Below, piece by piece: positions 11,346-25,004 of a stretch of 64,000 nt of DNA. The position numbers and the translations under genes were made by a program. The notes beneath the pieces were generated by a model. It saw nothing but the letters and a program-made list of their open reading frames with translations, made no database searches and was not told where the DNA came from. How positions within the stretch are numbered: position 1 is the stretch's first letter; every line of letters starts with the position of its first letter. Origin of the DNA: Epiperipatus broadwayi (Eukaryota; Onychophora; Udeonychophora; Euonychophora; Peripatidae). The stretch is from NCBI GenBank assembly GCA_028023455.1, contig JAQFVV010012441.1:7119125-7183124 (forward strand), written 5' to 3'.

Positions 11346-14098
11346 GATATAAGTTTTAGTACTCAACAGTATAAAATCAAACTTTTATTTAAAAATGTAC
11401 ACCAGGAAGTGTTCATCATTAATATCTTTATATGGACCAATGTAAAAAAATTAGTTTACCATTTTAGTTATTGCAATTTAAGTATGAAATTGCTATAAAA
11501 GTCAAATGTAAGAAAAATAATAATAATATTAAGAAAAATATTGAGCTAGAACCTATGAATTATAACCTATCTTTTGTTAATCTTAATGCTTTAAAACGTT
11601 GAGTTTGAAATGAGGTATTGGATAAGAAGTAAAATACTTTAAACTTGAACCTCTAATTGCTGAAGTTTATTAAGACCTTTTCAACAAGGCTCTCATTATT
11701 GTTATTTTTTATAGAATTACAAAATCAAGCAGAAAATGGAATAAATAGAATAAATGAAAAAGAAATGCATTCCTGACAAATAGCTAATAGTGCCACCTTT
11801 TAACGAAAAAGAATAACGTGCAGAATATATCAAAGTAATTATTATGTAAGTACATATTTCAATCTGTATAAATAATAAATGCAAAGGATTTCGTTTTAAA
11901 AACTAAATGCAATTACGCTAATATAACTTTTAAGAAGATATTAGCACTTAATTCTATTTGCAGAAAATAAATTCTTTAATCATATATGTAATTACATGGT
12001 TGTAGATTTTTTTTAATTCTTATTTTTCTTATTAATATCTAAGTTTTAATGGAATTAATATCAAAAATACACTAGCGAGATTTAAAAATTGGCATGTTTT
12101 TTTAAATTTCATTTATTTTATTTTTTTATTCAAATACGTCATTATGACTTAACGTTTTATTTTTAAACAAAAATGTCCATTATATTTTTTTTAAAAAAAT
12201 GAGTTTAATTCTGTCAGAAAATCATTTAATAAGTTTTTAAAGCTAATAAAATTATTTAAAATTAGAAAGCAATCCCAAAATGAGAAACTTTATTTTTATT
12301 TCAATAATGAATTTTTTTTCTTGCTTTTTTATAATATTAACTAGATAAATCTGCCTAAAACAATTTTTTTATTAGATAATATATATAATATTTTATGAAA
12401 TAATAATCTTTACACGTACATGCTACCAAAATCCTGTGCAAGCCCGACCCTCTAGAGACATTTTAATTGCTAAATATTTAATAGACTTCTTTACATATAG
12501 AGTAGTTAAAATTAATAGATTATATATATATATAATAAAGAGAAAACTGTAAAACGAGAATCAAGCAGAGTATGAAATTATTTCTTTATCCCTTTACTCA
12601 CTGCATTTACATAAGATTTGGAAGATATATTTATCTTGTGCTCGGTTCTTTTATTTTACAATGCTATCGCTAATTATGATATGTGAAATTCGTTTTGTAG
12701 ACTACTACATAAATTATATATGCGTGTGTATATATGCTTTGGATTTCATTTTGTATCTGGATAAAACACAATGAATCTAAATAATTTTATTGACAGGAAA
12801 TTAAAGTCAAATAGAGGTAAATATAGTGCAATATTAAATTGTCTGTTGGCAATGTTTATTCTCTGGATTTGAACTTGGGTGAATAAAATTGAAAATTTGT
12901 TCACAGGCTTACAATTTATTTTTAGATGAGTTAGTTTCATAGCTAATCCAAATAATTTCATTTTAATCAGTAAACTAGCATCTAGCTATTATAAATGCAG
13001 AATAAAATAAGCTTCATCCCCAGAATATTGGAAAATATTGTAGTACTGCCATTTTCCATTGTTTAGGGCTGGAGGTGCTTTGTCTGTAGTGGGTTATTAA
13101 AAGATTTTGTCTTTTTATTACTTATCCATGCTGAAAGACAAAATTATTCACATATAAAAAGTAATGCAACTATCTTAAATATATCAACTCAATGATTATG
13201 CAGTGGGTTTCATTATTGCACAATATGTTGATTGTTGTGACAGTCTTCTTACTTATTACTTAAGAAAAATTACTAAAAATAGGACCAAAATGGCTGATTA
13301 AACAGAAATAAAAATAAATAGCTTGCATGACTTTGTTAAAAGTCAAAAAGAAGGCCATTTAAATCACATTTTTTATTAAATAATATGCAAATATTATTCC
13401 TATTTATAGTTGCAATTTAATAAATGTTTAATGCAATATTTAGGCATATAATTTTATTATTAATATATATTATTATTCATGCATTTTATGCTAGGATAAA
13501 TTGGAAAAACATAGTTATTAAGGATAGTTATAAGCTTATTAAAAAAATTAGGTCACTAAAAACTTTTGTTTCACTTAATATTTATTCTTATTTTAAACAA
13601 TTTTATTTAACCTAGAAATTCTGTTTGTGTGTTTGTTTAGATCAAATCTTGTAACCAATTTTTAATAAATTTCAATCAAATATATTTTCTTTAAATTTTG
13701 TATATATGTTATACATATCATTAATAATATGTGACTAATTCAGCTCTAGCTGATTGTCCATCTATAATAGTGTTAATGGAACAAATTTCAAACCACAATA
13801 AGATCAGTTTAGTAAATTTTCAGGTTTGGACAGTAGGTGGTAGTCAAAAAATTTAAAATTACCTTTTCATTGAATTTAATGACTAACTAAAAAGTAAAAA
13901 AAAAAGAAATTGAAATATGACATTTAAATTTTTCTTAATTGAAATATTAAAACTTGGTATTTTGAAATGATATTTTTATAAACAAAAAAAGTTTTATAAA
14001 CAATTTTATCATGCAACAATCTTTTAAATATTGCAAATGTGACAATGATTTTTAAATAAATATATAAAAATCAAAAAATAAGACATAATTTAAAAAAA
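11346..14098. other. AT-rich noncoding
   Basis: Long A and T runs and short chance ORFs (12746-12961 minus, 13424-13615 plus) whose translations are low-complexity. Nothing is supported. Confidence 0.45.
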
Positions 14099-14398
14099 CT
14101 ATTTTGATGAATAATAATACTCTAAACACAAAATATTTTTTTCTTCAACCACAATTTTAGTTGTAACATTTAACAAAAAAGAAGTATGGAGTGTCCATAA
14201 ATTAATTAATTTAAAAGTGCCACACTCTTATTTCACATTATATTTAACAGTCAAAATTATCTTTGAGTTTAATGATTGAATTAATTAATTTATGGATACC
14301 CATGCTTTTATTTCAAATTACTTAAAACCACTAAAATTGTGTTTGAAGAAAAGATGACTTTTTGATGTTTAGTGTGTTTATTACTCATCATTTTAAAT
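14099..14398. mobile_element. MITE-like inverted repeat, family M (second copy)
   Basis: Arms of about 120 bp. On the left, TTTTGATGAATAATAATAC through TCTTCAACCACAATTTTAG to CCATAAATTAATTAATT; the inverse runs from about 14280 to 14398. The inner arm shares AAATAAAAGCATGGG and ATCCA with the 6640-6885 element. Noncoding. Confidence 0.65.
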
Positions 14399-14415
14399 AA
14401 AAGTATTTTCTATAA

Positions 14416-14417
<2 letters not shown>

Positions 14418-14481
<64 letters not shown>

Positions 14482-14485
14482 CTGC

Positions 14486-14529
<44 letters not shown>

Positions 14530-14541
14530 GCAGTATTTATA
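14418..14541. repeat. (CA)n(TA)n microsatellite with an embedded hairpin
   Basis: (CA)n is followed by (TA)n. A 21-bp arm at 14474-14494 (containing ACTGCATTATAATA) is exactly inverted at 14521-14541 around a second (TA)n, so the whole tract could extrude as a cruciform. Confidence 0.85.
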
Positions 14542-14544
14542 AAT

Positions 14545-14890
14545 CACTTTGAGTATTATCAATCCATGCAGGATGAAGGTCTTTCCAAATTCAATCCATC
14601 TTCAATATCTAGCCTCTTTTTTGTACATCACCCCTGAACACTGTCTTATTTCATCCATCCATCTTGCATTTGGTCTCTTTATGGATCGTTTCCAATCTCT
14701 TGGACTCCAGTTTAATATTTCAATTGTCCATCTATTATCATCTCTTGTAGCAGTATGTCCAATCCCACTTCACTTCAGTCTTTTAATTCTTTCAATGATG
14801 TTAGTAATACTTATTTGTTCTTGTACCCATATATTGCATTTTTGATCTCATCTTGTTACTTCTGACATCATTGATTTTAACAATTCTATA
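14545..14890 (-). mobile_element. RTE-like LINE 3' fragment
   Basis: On the minus strand this matches the 3' part of the LINE at 24410-26090 (same blocks at about 24440-24730), covering the C-terminal tail of the reverse transcriptase ORF and the 3' end. Shared plus-strand blocks include ATTTCATCCATCCATCT and CCACTTCAGTCTTTTAATT. It is broken by stops and 5' truncated. Confidence 0.75.
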
Positions 14891-15580
14891 GTCAAATAAT
14901 GATTATTAAATAATTAGAACTGCTATACATATTAATATTTCAATATAATAATATCCAATTGAGCATGCTATAAAAATCCTTCACAAATCAGGCTTTCTAG
15001 AAGTCATGTTATTGACATTGAAAATACTGCTCTCACATGTCAATGTACTTTCCAGATGAACAATGAATCCACTTTTATCTGGCTCCCAAAAATTTAGGTA
15101 GGTAAAATATATCATTGTTATTTCAGAGGGAAGAAACATTATATCAGTGATAAGCTTAGAAAAATTCTAATCTAATCAGCTAATGGTATCAGATAACTAT
15201 ACAAATGTAAATTCTATTAATATTAATGACTTTGTAAATGAATAATAGTTATTAAAATGTAGTGTTAAGAATACATAATAATAAAGTTTAATTATTACTC
15301 TTATTATTTCATAAATATTATACTTTCTCAAAACTATATATTTAATAACTACTTTATTTTTATGGAGTCATTAAAATTAGTAGAATTTATGTAATAATAG
15401 TCATTTGATACTGTGAATTAGTTAAATTGACTTTTGCTAATATCACAGGGAATTGGCTAGTGATTGATTCATTTTTTATCTGATTAGTAGATTGATATGT
15501 GAGGGGGTTTATCTTAAAGTTTATTAAAATGACTTTTATCTCTCTTATGAAGAATTATTATTATAATACATGATTATAGA
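14891..15580. other. AT-rich noncoding
   Basis: Nothing recognisable. Confidence 0.45.
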
Positions 15581-15860
15581 CAAAGGCAAAACTCTCCATA
15601 CAGTAGTGCCACCCTGTGCCAACCAGAGTAATCAATGGATGCCAAAAAGGCTTGTGCATAAAATCTTTATCTAGTATCTACTCATCCAATATCCCCAGAC
15701 TAGTTTCTGGCTTGTGGCCATCATCAGTGAGGAGCCTTGGATCTGAGCACACTGCAGCTAGATAGAGATTTTATGCACAAGCCTTCTGGCATCCATTGAT
15801 TACTCTGGTTGGCACAGGATATCACTACATATCACTACTGTATGGAGAGTTTTGCCTTTG
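15581..15860. mobile_element. hammerhead-bearing inverted-repeat element (HE2)
   Basis: Inverted arms of about 95-110 bp (15581-15676 and about 15750-15860, outer ends CAAAGGCAAAACTCTCCATA and its complement) flank a unique centre of about 75 bp. The centre holds one complete hammerhead on the minus strand. No coding capacity. Unlike HE1, HE3 and HE4, the ribozyme sits in the loop rather than in the arms. Confidence 0.75.
15686..15740 (-). ncRNA. type I hammerhead ribozyme motif H3, fully canonical
   Basis: Minus strand: TCCTCA, then CUGAUGA at 15727-15721, helix II TGGC/GCCA with loop CACAA, GAAA at 15707-15704, 2-bp helix III (A-U, C-G) around loop UA, and a GUC cleavage site ending at 15698. 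TGGGGA then pairs with TCCTCA (6 bp, one G-U). Beyond an internal loop, CCAA and TTGG form an outer helix I segment. Every catalytic position is consensus. Internal loops in helix I are typical of natural type I hammerheads. Confidence 0.82.
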
Positions 15861-18800
15861 TTTACAACAATTATGTGCTAGTATAAGAGATGGTGATCAT
15901 GTGATGTTTAGTGGTTTTATATGATTGTAGAGAAAATTATGTGAGTAATAAATATATGGAAAGATTTAATGTGTGAACTTATCTATTTATAGTTATTTAA
16001 ATAGAAAGCAGTTAACTTAGAACAATAGCTAATGAAAACCAACTGTCCCAGTTCAAGTGTTAAAATAAAACTGACAGACTTGATGAATTCAAAAAGAGAA
16101 TCATCTTTAAAATGCCACTCTGAATGTAATATAGAGAAAAACACACTGCTGTTTAGATATATAGGTTTAAGAAATCAAAGTATATCAAACTTTTCAATTT
16201 TCTTACTTATTATAACCAACCTGTCCATTGGCAGGTTATGTATTATAATATATTTAAATAAATCATACTATATAATATAAAATATTTTTGCATAACATTC
16301 TCTCTTATATAGGACAAACTGAAGCATTTTGATTTGGGAGCATGGAGCTGTTAACCCTTTAACCGCTAATTATATTATTGGTTGTATGAGATAAAAATCA
16401 AATCTTTTAATTGGCCAACTCACAAACTGAAGACAAAGCCTATTGTTAAAACATATTCACCTATAATATTAAATTCAACTCAGATACGTTTATAAAAAGT
16501 ATATTACTAATTTTTCAGGTTATGAAAGAGAACGAAAGTTCTTTCAAAAATAAATTGCTATTTATTTATTATAAAATATATTCAATTTCGGCAAATATAA
16601 AGCGAATGTCTAAACAAAAAAGTGCTGATGCAAACGCTTTTTTTCAATTTTACGTTCTGGAAAAGTAAAGATTTCTTTTTGCTAAATCTTAAATATTTTT
16701 ACTAAAATCTTCAATATTTTTCGAAAATAATTTTGTTTTTTTAGTATATTTTTTAAAAAACTATTTTAATTTCTCATTTTATATTTTTTTAATACTTTAA
16801 ATTACATTCGAAATGAAAATCTCAGCGTTTTTCTTTATTTTCTTTGATCAGGCGGTTTCTTTGTTCTTTCCAGCCAATCAGAATGTCTTTTTCGGCTGAG
16901 AGCTGGCTGACATCTAATCACCGACAAGGTTCTTCTTTGTTTAGTTTTAAATGTGGTTTTTTTGATTTTTTACTTGTAAAATAATTCGGAAGAGGGCACC
17001 ATCTTACAGAACTTTTAAAAACCTAATCAATAACTGTCAAATGAATATTCTACCATTAAAACTAGCAGAATTAGAGTGACATCAGATGTCTACGAGATGC
17101 CTCATAAGAGGCAGTTGAAACTTTTAAGTCCACTATTTCTTTACAAATTAACCTACACAAATTCTTGTGATTTACGAGTTACTAATACAGTCTTTATACT
17201 GAAAATATATAAACTAATGTAAAGTTATTTATTGAGCACATAGGAAGCATGTAAATACTATTATACATGTTCAAGACGCATGTAGTTAAGATTAAAGCCT
17301 TTCTCTAAAAGAAAACTTCAATAAGTAATCTGAAAAAGATAATTTTTTATAATATTAAAATATTTAGTTTGGTTATTATTGATTACATTATAAACATATA
17401 TAATTCAAAATAAAAAGATTTTTTTTTTTAAATCAAGCAATATTGGAATGTTTAATTGATAATGCATTCTTAGAAATCCATGAATTAATATTCCATTGCT
17501 ATAAAAATGATTGATTATTCTTTCATCAGAAACAACTATTTCACTCTTGGAAATCACGTAACTGAAATATTCTTTAGTTTAGTCTTCATGGTGATGTAAT
17601 ATTAGAAAATGTCACTCTTCAAATTTGGATCACACTTTATTGCAGTTAAACAACTTATCGTGTTGCCTGTACCCCTATGGTTGGCATTTTACTATACTTT
17701 TATGTAACATAAATATATTCTAATGTAAATATGTTAATATTTGTAAATAGTTTATGAATACTATTTTTTTAATAAATAATAAGTAATTATGATCTATTGT
17801 TGATATATAGTTAGATGTACAAGTGTTTATGCAGAAAGATCATTTTTAGTGCAGAATAAAATTAGAAATCATTATCTGAATTGGTGCTGGACAACATTAT
17901 CTATTAAAATTAGATTTTATAACAATAGAGAATTCCATTAATAATCAATTTGTTTTACCCGGAAACATTAATAAGTAAAGTAATAGAAGATTTCGTAAAC
18001 CAAGAAAGAGGAATTGACTTTATTTTTAATAAACTAATTTAAAACTTCTATCTTATAAATTTATAGTTAATTTTAATAAAAGCTTTCGAATCCCTAATTT
18101 TTAATGGCCCTGCACATCACAGGAATTCTCTTTTTCTTACTTGATTACTTTTTTTATGTAGAATTATTCACAATTATTGTGAAAAGACTTCAGTTGATAT
18201 CATAATCAGATATTCAGAGAAAGATTAATGGAACAACTTTTTTCATTTCTTGTTCCACGGCATTTGATATTTTATATGTGTCTTTTATTTATTGATTTTT
18301 CAAAATTGAGAGATTTGCATAATTAATAATTAGTATTTTATTATTTTATTTGACATAAGCATTTGATAACATACTTCACAAATTTTTTTATCAGTCAACA
18401 GCAAAATGGGCCGAGACGTCATATTTTTAGTGAAAATTGGGAGGGGGGGCTAAATTTTCTAGATAGGGTTTCTACTGTGAATTTAATAATGCATCAATAG
18501 GTATATTTATTATGGGGAGTTAAAAAGATAATTTTTTCTCTGCACATCTGCAATTATGCATGTGAATATTATTTTATGACTCCTATGAAACTTTTATTTA
18601 ATATCTTCCAAATTTCTTCTGAATAATATTTTTTCTTCTTTAGAGGATTTATTCTATGATGAACCAATATTCTAACTAATTATAAATCAAATGATTTATT
18701 TCTTGCAAGATAATAAGACATTTGAGGGACAGAATTTAGAAATCTAAGCTACAATGAAGTGAGTTTTAGGTTCAAAAAGTTTGCTATCTAACTATTGCAC

Positions 18801-21800
18801 TAAATTATACATGCTATTATTCCTTATAAAAAAGAAAATTTTGTTGATAAGAAGTGAATAATTTCTATTGCTTATTTAAGTAGTATATATGTATAAAGAA
18901 GTAATATTATTCTAAATTTAAAGTTTTATCTTTATCATCTATTTTCAAGGTATCTATTGTATCAATAGAAGTCTTTATTTTATAGTATTATAAAATATTA
19001 ATTAATGGGAGTTTCCAGAAAATTTTGTAAATGATGAATTTTTATTATTGCAGTAGAGAAAGAGATCATTTTATTTGTTAATTATTTAATAATCATTATG
19101 GTGAATTATAAAATCTTATGATTATTTCATCATCATCAATCAAATAGTAATTTATTTGAGAAGTCATGTGAAAATGATATGTTGAGATTCATCCAGACAC
19201 CTTCAATTCTTTATTCAGTTACAATACTGGTATACTAAATCACACAGAAAATGATAATCATCTGGAAAAGATTTTGTACAGTATTTTACTATATTCATGA
19301 TTTTTATGCCCCCAAGTAGGATTATCTGAGATTCAAAAAAAATATTAAATCAAAAAATTAGAAATTAATAAAAAAAATCAAATTAGGTATTTCAATTTTT
19401 ATATGCAGAGCATATACAGTTTGTGTAAGTTTATGAGTGTGCATGTTAATACATGTTATATGCAGTATTACACACATGCAAGTAAATGTTTGGTTTTTAG
19501 AGTGTTGAAAATGCATTACAGCACTCATCACTACTATCTGTAATTTTTGTTTTTATAGTTGTAACCAAATGACATAGAAACAGTGTGAGAATACTATATT
19601 TTAATTATATTATAATACCTAATGTTTTCTTATTCAAATTTATTGTTTTCAATAATAGTTATACCAGTTTCATCTAGTTCCTCTAAAATGGGTTTTTTTA
19701 TTTTTATTTTTAGAATTTGTGGTTTCTCTTTTGTTTTTAGTTAATACCTAATAATACAGTTGACTTCTTGGAAAAAGAATTCCAAGGTGACTTAACTTAT
19801 TGAACTATACACTCTGGAAATATTTTCCAATGCCCACAAATCAGATTTCCTAGCTTTTCTGTGAAATGTATTTGGAAATTAGTCAAGTGTCAGTGCCTTT
19901 ATTCTATAGCATCAACAATCTTACTTTGCTCTAATTTTAAAAAAAATATCAAAGCTATTGATGTCTATCAACCTTTTGGTTATAGGGTAATTTAATTCTA
20001 GCATCATTACAAAGTTTTCAAAAGTAGATAAGAACAAGTAAAAATTTAAGTATGGTTGTGTACATAATCTGCCCAATTGTTACAGAATTAGTCATTTTAA
20101 TGCATAATAAGTTTAGTCATTGTTTGAGTTTGAATCTTGTTTTCTATCTTCAATCGTTCTTCTGCTATTATATTTTCTATTGCCATAAACCCTCCATATG
20201 ACAGTAGGAAGTCAAAATTAACAAAATTTAATGCATGCATTCAAACCTTAAAAACAGAAAATTTTCCATAGATATCTCAATTAATATAATTATTGAGAAA
20301 ATTGATCTTTGGACTTAATCATGTAATAATGTTTAACTTTTTAAGATATGCATTTTTTCCCAGATAAAGCAGTAAATTTATCAAGTAAAGCAATCACAAT
20401 TTTGCCATTCAGTAATCACATGAAATTTGAACACAAGACATGACAGACTTGAGATGAAATCCATAGATATTTAGCTCTAAGTCACCATGTTACCATTTTA
20501 GTAAACCATACAGAACAGTCATTTTAAACAAAATTGATTTATCAAATGTGGCATTTAATAGAATGTTATTTCTAATGAATTTATTTTTTATTATCATGAT
20601 CAATATTTTTATCCATATCACTTGAATTAGAATCTAATTCATTATTTTGACTTTTTTTTCAATTTATATTAACCAGATTAATCAAAGCACTATTGTCTGT
20701 CCGAATCTGCAGTAGAAGTAGTAGTAATTGAAAATTGATATCATTGTCTAAGAGGCCTGTGCCAATATTGGAAGTAAAGGAATGCATTTTCATGATATCA
20801 TTACCAATTTACAAATCATGAATAAATACATCCACTTATAGAAAATGGTTTCCATTAGTCTGACTATTTGACATTTGTGATGTGTTTTCTTTCTAAAATA
20901 TTCCTCAATACTGTGTTCTCATTATAGTTCTACAATATATTTTAGTATCTGTGATATCTTCTTAATGAAAACAATAAACCATGGAATTCTTTACAGATCT
21001 ATCTCACAAAAGCAATATTCAATTTTTCCATAAATGCCTTTTTAGGTAGTCTTCCATTGTTCACTTTCTTTTTTATATCCAATCCATGTTATATTAATAG
21101 GGTATCCATATCTCACTTTTATACAATACATTACATAAATAACACTTCTATATTACTTTTAGTAATTATTTTAGTGTGATTAAACATGTCATCTTCTCAC
21201 TTATTAAAAATGACCCATTGGAGTCTATGCTATACCTTTCTTCTCAACTACTTCTATTTTATTAATTAAATTTATTTCAGTCTTATACAATCCCACCAAC
21301 GTAACTTATTTCTGTATTTAAGAATATCTATATGCCTTGGGGAAAAATAAAGCGTTCTTCTTATCAGCACTAATTAAAAGAATTTTCATTAAGTACTGTA
21401 ATCATATAATCAAATATGTTTTCAAATGTATTTTATTTATTTTCACGACCATAATGGCATGAAAATAGTTTGTATTATATCTATAATGAATTTCAGAACA
21501 CTCCTAGAAATATATATATTAGTCACCATGTTTCTGAACCGTAAATCAAAGCGTTAATGGCAATATTATGTAATTCTTTCTAATAGTTGATTGGCATCTT
21601 AAAATTGGACCCACCAAAGATGTGTGCTTATTTATCATATATTATTTAGCTAACAAAGAGCATATGAGAAATAATAGCATGAATGACAATATATAATTAT
21701 CTATCGTTTGGTAGACCGCTTGCTCATTCACACACATACTAATGTATATACTTGATTTATAAATGTATGTAAATAATTTGTTATTATATTAAACTATATT

Positions 21801-21960
21801 TTTATTGTCTAACTTATTTGAGTAGTTCGAATTCCTCTTTTCTCCACTTCCAAATGTACAGCCATACTGATATATATATTAGTTTACTCATAGTTAATAA
21901 ATGTCTCATTGTTTTGCTTAGCTTAATTCTCATGTGCCATCACTATTATGTTATTCATTA
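15861..21960. other. AT-rich noncoding desert
   Basis: Six kilobases without a supportable gene. The only larger frame (16032-16280, 82 codons) has no recognisable features. Less AT-rich at 16850-16930, which includes an AGCCAATCAG CCAAT-type sequence near 16872. Confidence 0.4.
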
Positions 21961-21974
21961 GATGTTAGATCTGG

Positions 21975-22095
21975 GGCTTAGAGAGTGGGTTCGAATCCAG
22001 GCTGGTCCTTGACCTAAATCTCAGGCTGGACTGGGTTTGAGGTACATTTTGTTAGTTCCAGCTCATGTTAGATGGATAACCATGTTTTGACCGGT
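21975..22095 (+). mobile_element. possible tRNA-derived SINE relic
   Basis: A GC-richer block has a perfect B-box match GGTTCGAATCC at 21988-21998, then GGCTGGTCCTTGACC and GGCTGGACTGGGTTTGAGG. A degenerate T-arm is possible, but the A box and tRNA folding are poor. This suggests an old SINE. Confidence 0.35.
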
Positions 22096-24409
22096 ACAAT
22101 AATTACATTTACATAGATTTCTATATAAATAAAACAATACAAAAAATATTCAATTTTATGCTAATTCAATAAACATATATACATTTAGCAAAATTTAATT
22201 GTATAAAGCTATGTCTATAATACTAATAGTATTGAAAGTACTAAACTAATAAATATATTTAAACCAAAAAAAACCTTTTCTGTTTTTTAAATGATCAAAC
22301 ATTTATTAATTTATTATTTTCTATTTTTAAAAATAGAATATATTTGTATTAAAAATTACTTTAATAATGTGTACTTTTGATTTTTAATAATTATTACACA
22401 AATATTATGTAAAATAATTGTGAATCTTAGCAAACTTTAAAAAATAATATATTTAATAATATCAAAAACATACTTGAAATAATCTTGCAAAAAAAAAAAG
22501 AAAGATGTCAATCAAAGAAGAGAACATGGATCTTAAAACTCTTTTACAGTTCTGCTATTTGATTTTACTGGCCTTTATTATTTTTTTAATTAAAACAATT
22601 AATTTTTAAAACCAAGGTGAACTTTCAAATTAATATAAAAAAGTGGCTAAACATCTCAATAGATGGCTCTACAAATGAAATTATTTTTTTTTAAAAAGTA
22701 CAATTATAGGATTTTTTTTTTTTAGACTTCTATGACTGAATACTTTTGGACTGATGTTCTGTATAGATAAAAATTCACATATAATAAAAATTAAATTTTA
22801 TTTTTTTATTATTTGGTCATAATACAGCAATTTTTGTAGTTTTTCAAGATAATTTTGTTGTTTTTAAAACATTTTTTTTTTATTTTCATTATTTTTAGAA
22901 ATGTTTTGATGATAATAATAATATTAAAAACAATTATTTTGCTATAAATTTTATTGAAGCTGAAGACTACATATATAAAAAAAAATAATCTTATATTTTA
23001 AGCCTCAAACATAGTTATATTTAATCTATAGAAAAAACATTTCCCCAATTAAAACGTGTTTTTGTGTTTATTGATTTATTTAAAAAAATATATTGATGTC
23101 AGGCATTTTATGTAAAATTCAGTGCCAGATTACATTCCTGAAGACTGCAGTTCTCAGTAGAATAATATAAATCAAATTCTAAATCTATTATAGCTGAATT
23201 AATTATGGTATAATTATGAGTTGATTAGAACTATTATCAAACAGAAAACAATAAAATAGGCATCTAACTGTAATTATACTTATAAATGTATAATTTATTT
23301 TTAAAAAATTCTTAAGTGTATATTTACGTATATTAATTTACTGAATTTTTTTTATAAATTGTATTTTTAAATATGTGTTTATACAGAATGTGTATATCTG
23401 TGAAATCTATTTCAAATTGCTCATTTTATAGGGTTTCTACCGTCAGCAGCAGGACTTGAAATAAAATATCACAGATATAAAAAACTATTTTATATATTAT
23501 AATAAATGCACATGTATTAAAGTATCATATCAAAGTATTATATATATATACCCACACACAAAAAAAAAAACACTGATTTTTTTTTTCTTTTCTTTTAAAA
23601 GAAAATTATAGCATAAAGAATTTTTTAACGATTGAAATATTATTTAATTAAAAATTAACTTTCTTCAAATATTTTTAAAAACAAATAAATAATTGCAATT
23701 TAATCTCTAATTGCTGAAGTAAATATTTAAAAAAAGGTTTTAATTATCACATGCTTTAATTAATCTTTATCAATATTACATTTTAAAAAATGCAAAATTT
23801 AATTTTCGGAACTAGTACATATTATTCTAGAAAATAATTAATCTCTGGAAAAACAATGTATTGATTTTTCTTAAACACAAACAAATATTAAATTTAAAAA
23901 TACAAACTAATAATAAAATCATTGTCTTTGTTAGAATATGTTTGTTTTTTTTATCAGTATAAAAAACGTTTTGATATATATTAAATTTACATTTAAAAAT
24001 CTAAAATTAGAATGTTAATTAAGTAGGTAGGGGTTGGTGCAAAAATTAATGGGTGATTAGATAAGTGAATGTGCGAGTGAATAAATAGATATGAAACTCA
24101 GTATAAAGATAGTAAATACAAATAAAGTGAAAAGATATAGATAAATATTTAAGATAGAAGAATGGGCTAATGAAAATGATAAATGAAAAGATAGATGGAT
24201 GGATTGATGGATGGATAGTTAGCTAAATAAATGTATATAAATAGAGAGAGAGAGGTGGATAGATAAAGATATGTGTCTAAATACTTCAACAATTACAGTT
24301 AGATGGGCAGAAAAATTAATAAGCTAGATAAATGAAAAGGTGACATGAATGGATAACAGAGATATCAAAAATATAAATAGACAATAACAATGTCATACTG
24401 TTAGTTAAA
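22096..24409. other. AT-rich noncoding; imperfect GATA/GGAT tract near 24180-24265
   Basis: Only A and T homopolymer runs and an impure tetranucleotide tract made of GATG, GGAT and GATA units. Confidence 0.45.
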
Positions 24410-24716
24410 TATCATCATCAACAACCATTATCAATCCACTGCAATATGAAAGTCTCTCCAAATTCAATCCATTATCTCTGACCTTTAGCTTCTCTTCTCA
24501 ACATCACCCCTGTGCACTTTCTTATTTCATCCATCCATCTCACATGAGGTTTCTTTCTGGATCATTTACAATCTCTTGGAATCCAGTTTAAGATTTCAAT
24601 TGTCTATCTATTATCAGCTCTTTTAGTAATGAGTTCAGCACAACTCCACTTCAGTCTTTTAATTTTTCAGTGAGGTCAGTAACACTTGTTTGTTGCCTTA
24701 CCTATATATTGCATTT

Positions 24717-24953
24717 TCAGTCTCTTCTTGTTACTCCCAACATGCATCTCTCCATACTTCTTTGAGAGGTCTGAAGTCTCTGTATTGCTCTTCTATTAAG
24801 TGTCCAAATCTCATATCCATAAGTAAGAGCAGGTAAAACACATTTATTAAAAACCTTCCTTTTCAAACACATAGGCATATTTCCTTTTAGTATCAAGTTA
24901 TTTCTATCAAAAGCACTCCAACCAAGTTTAATTCTATGATTAATTTCATCCAT
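24717..24953 (-). pseudogene. LINE RT C-terminal segment
   Basis: 78 codons downstream of the RT core. It contains MPMCLKRKVFNKCVLPALTY and ends with MERCMLGVTRRD, a conserved C-terminal block of this LINE group. A gap with stops separates it from the RT core. Confidence 0.8.
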
Positions 24954-25004
24954 TATGTTTCAATTTCTATTAATAATCTGACCAAGGTATTTGTAACTGT
25001 TAAC

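Noticed and set aside
16872-16881. AGCCAATCAG, a CCAAT-type sequence (another near 35953)
   Set aside because: A single short motif with no gene or other promoter elements nearby.
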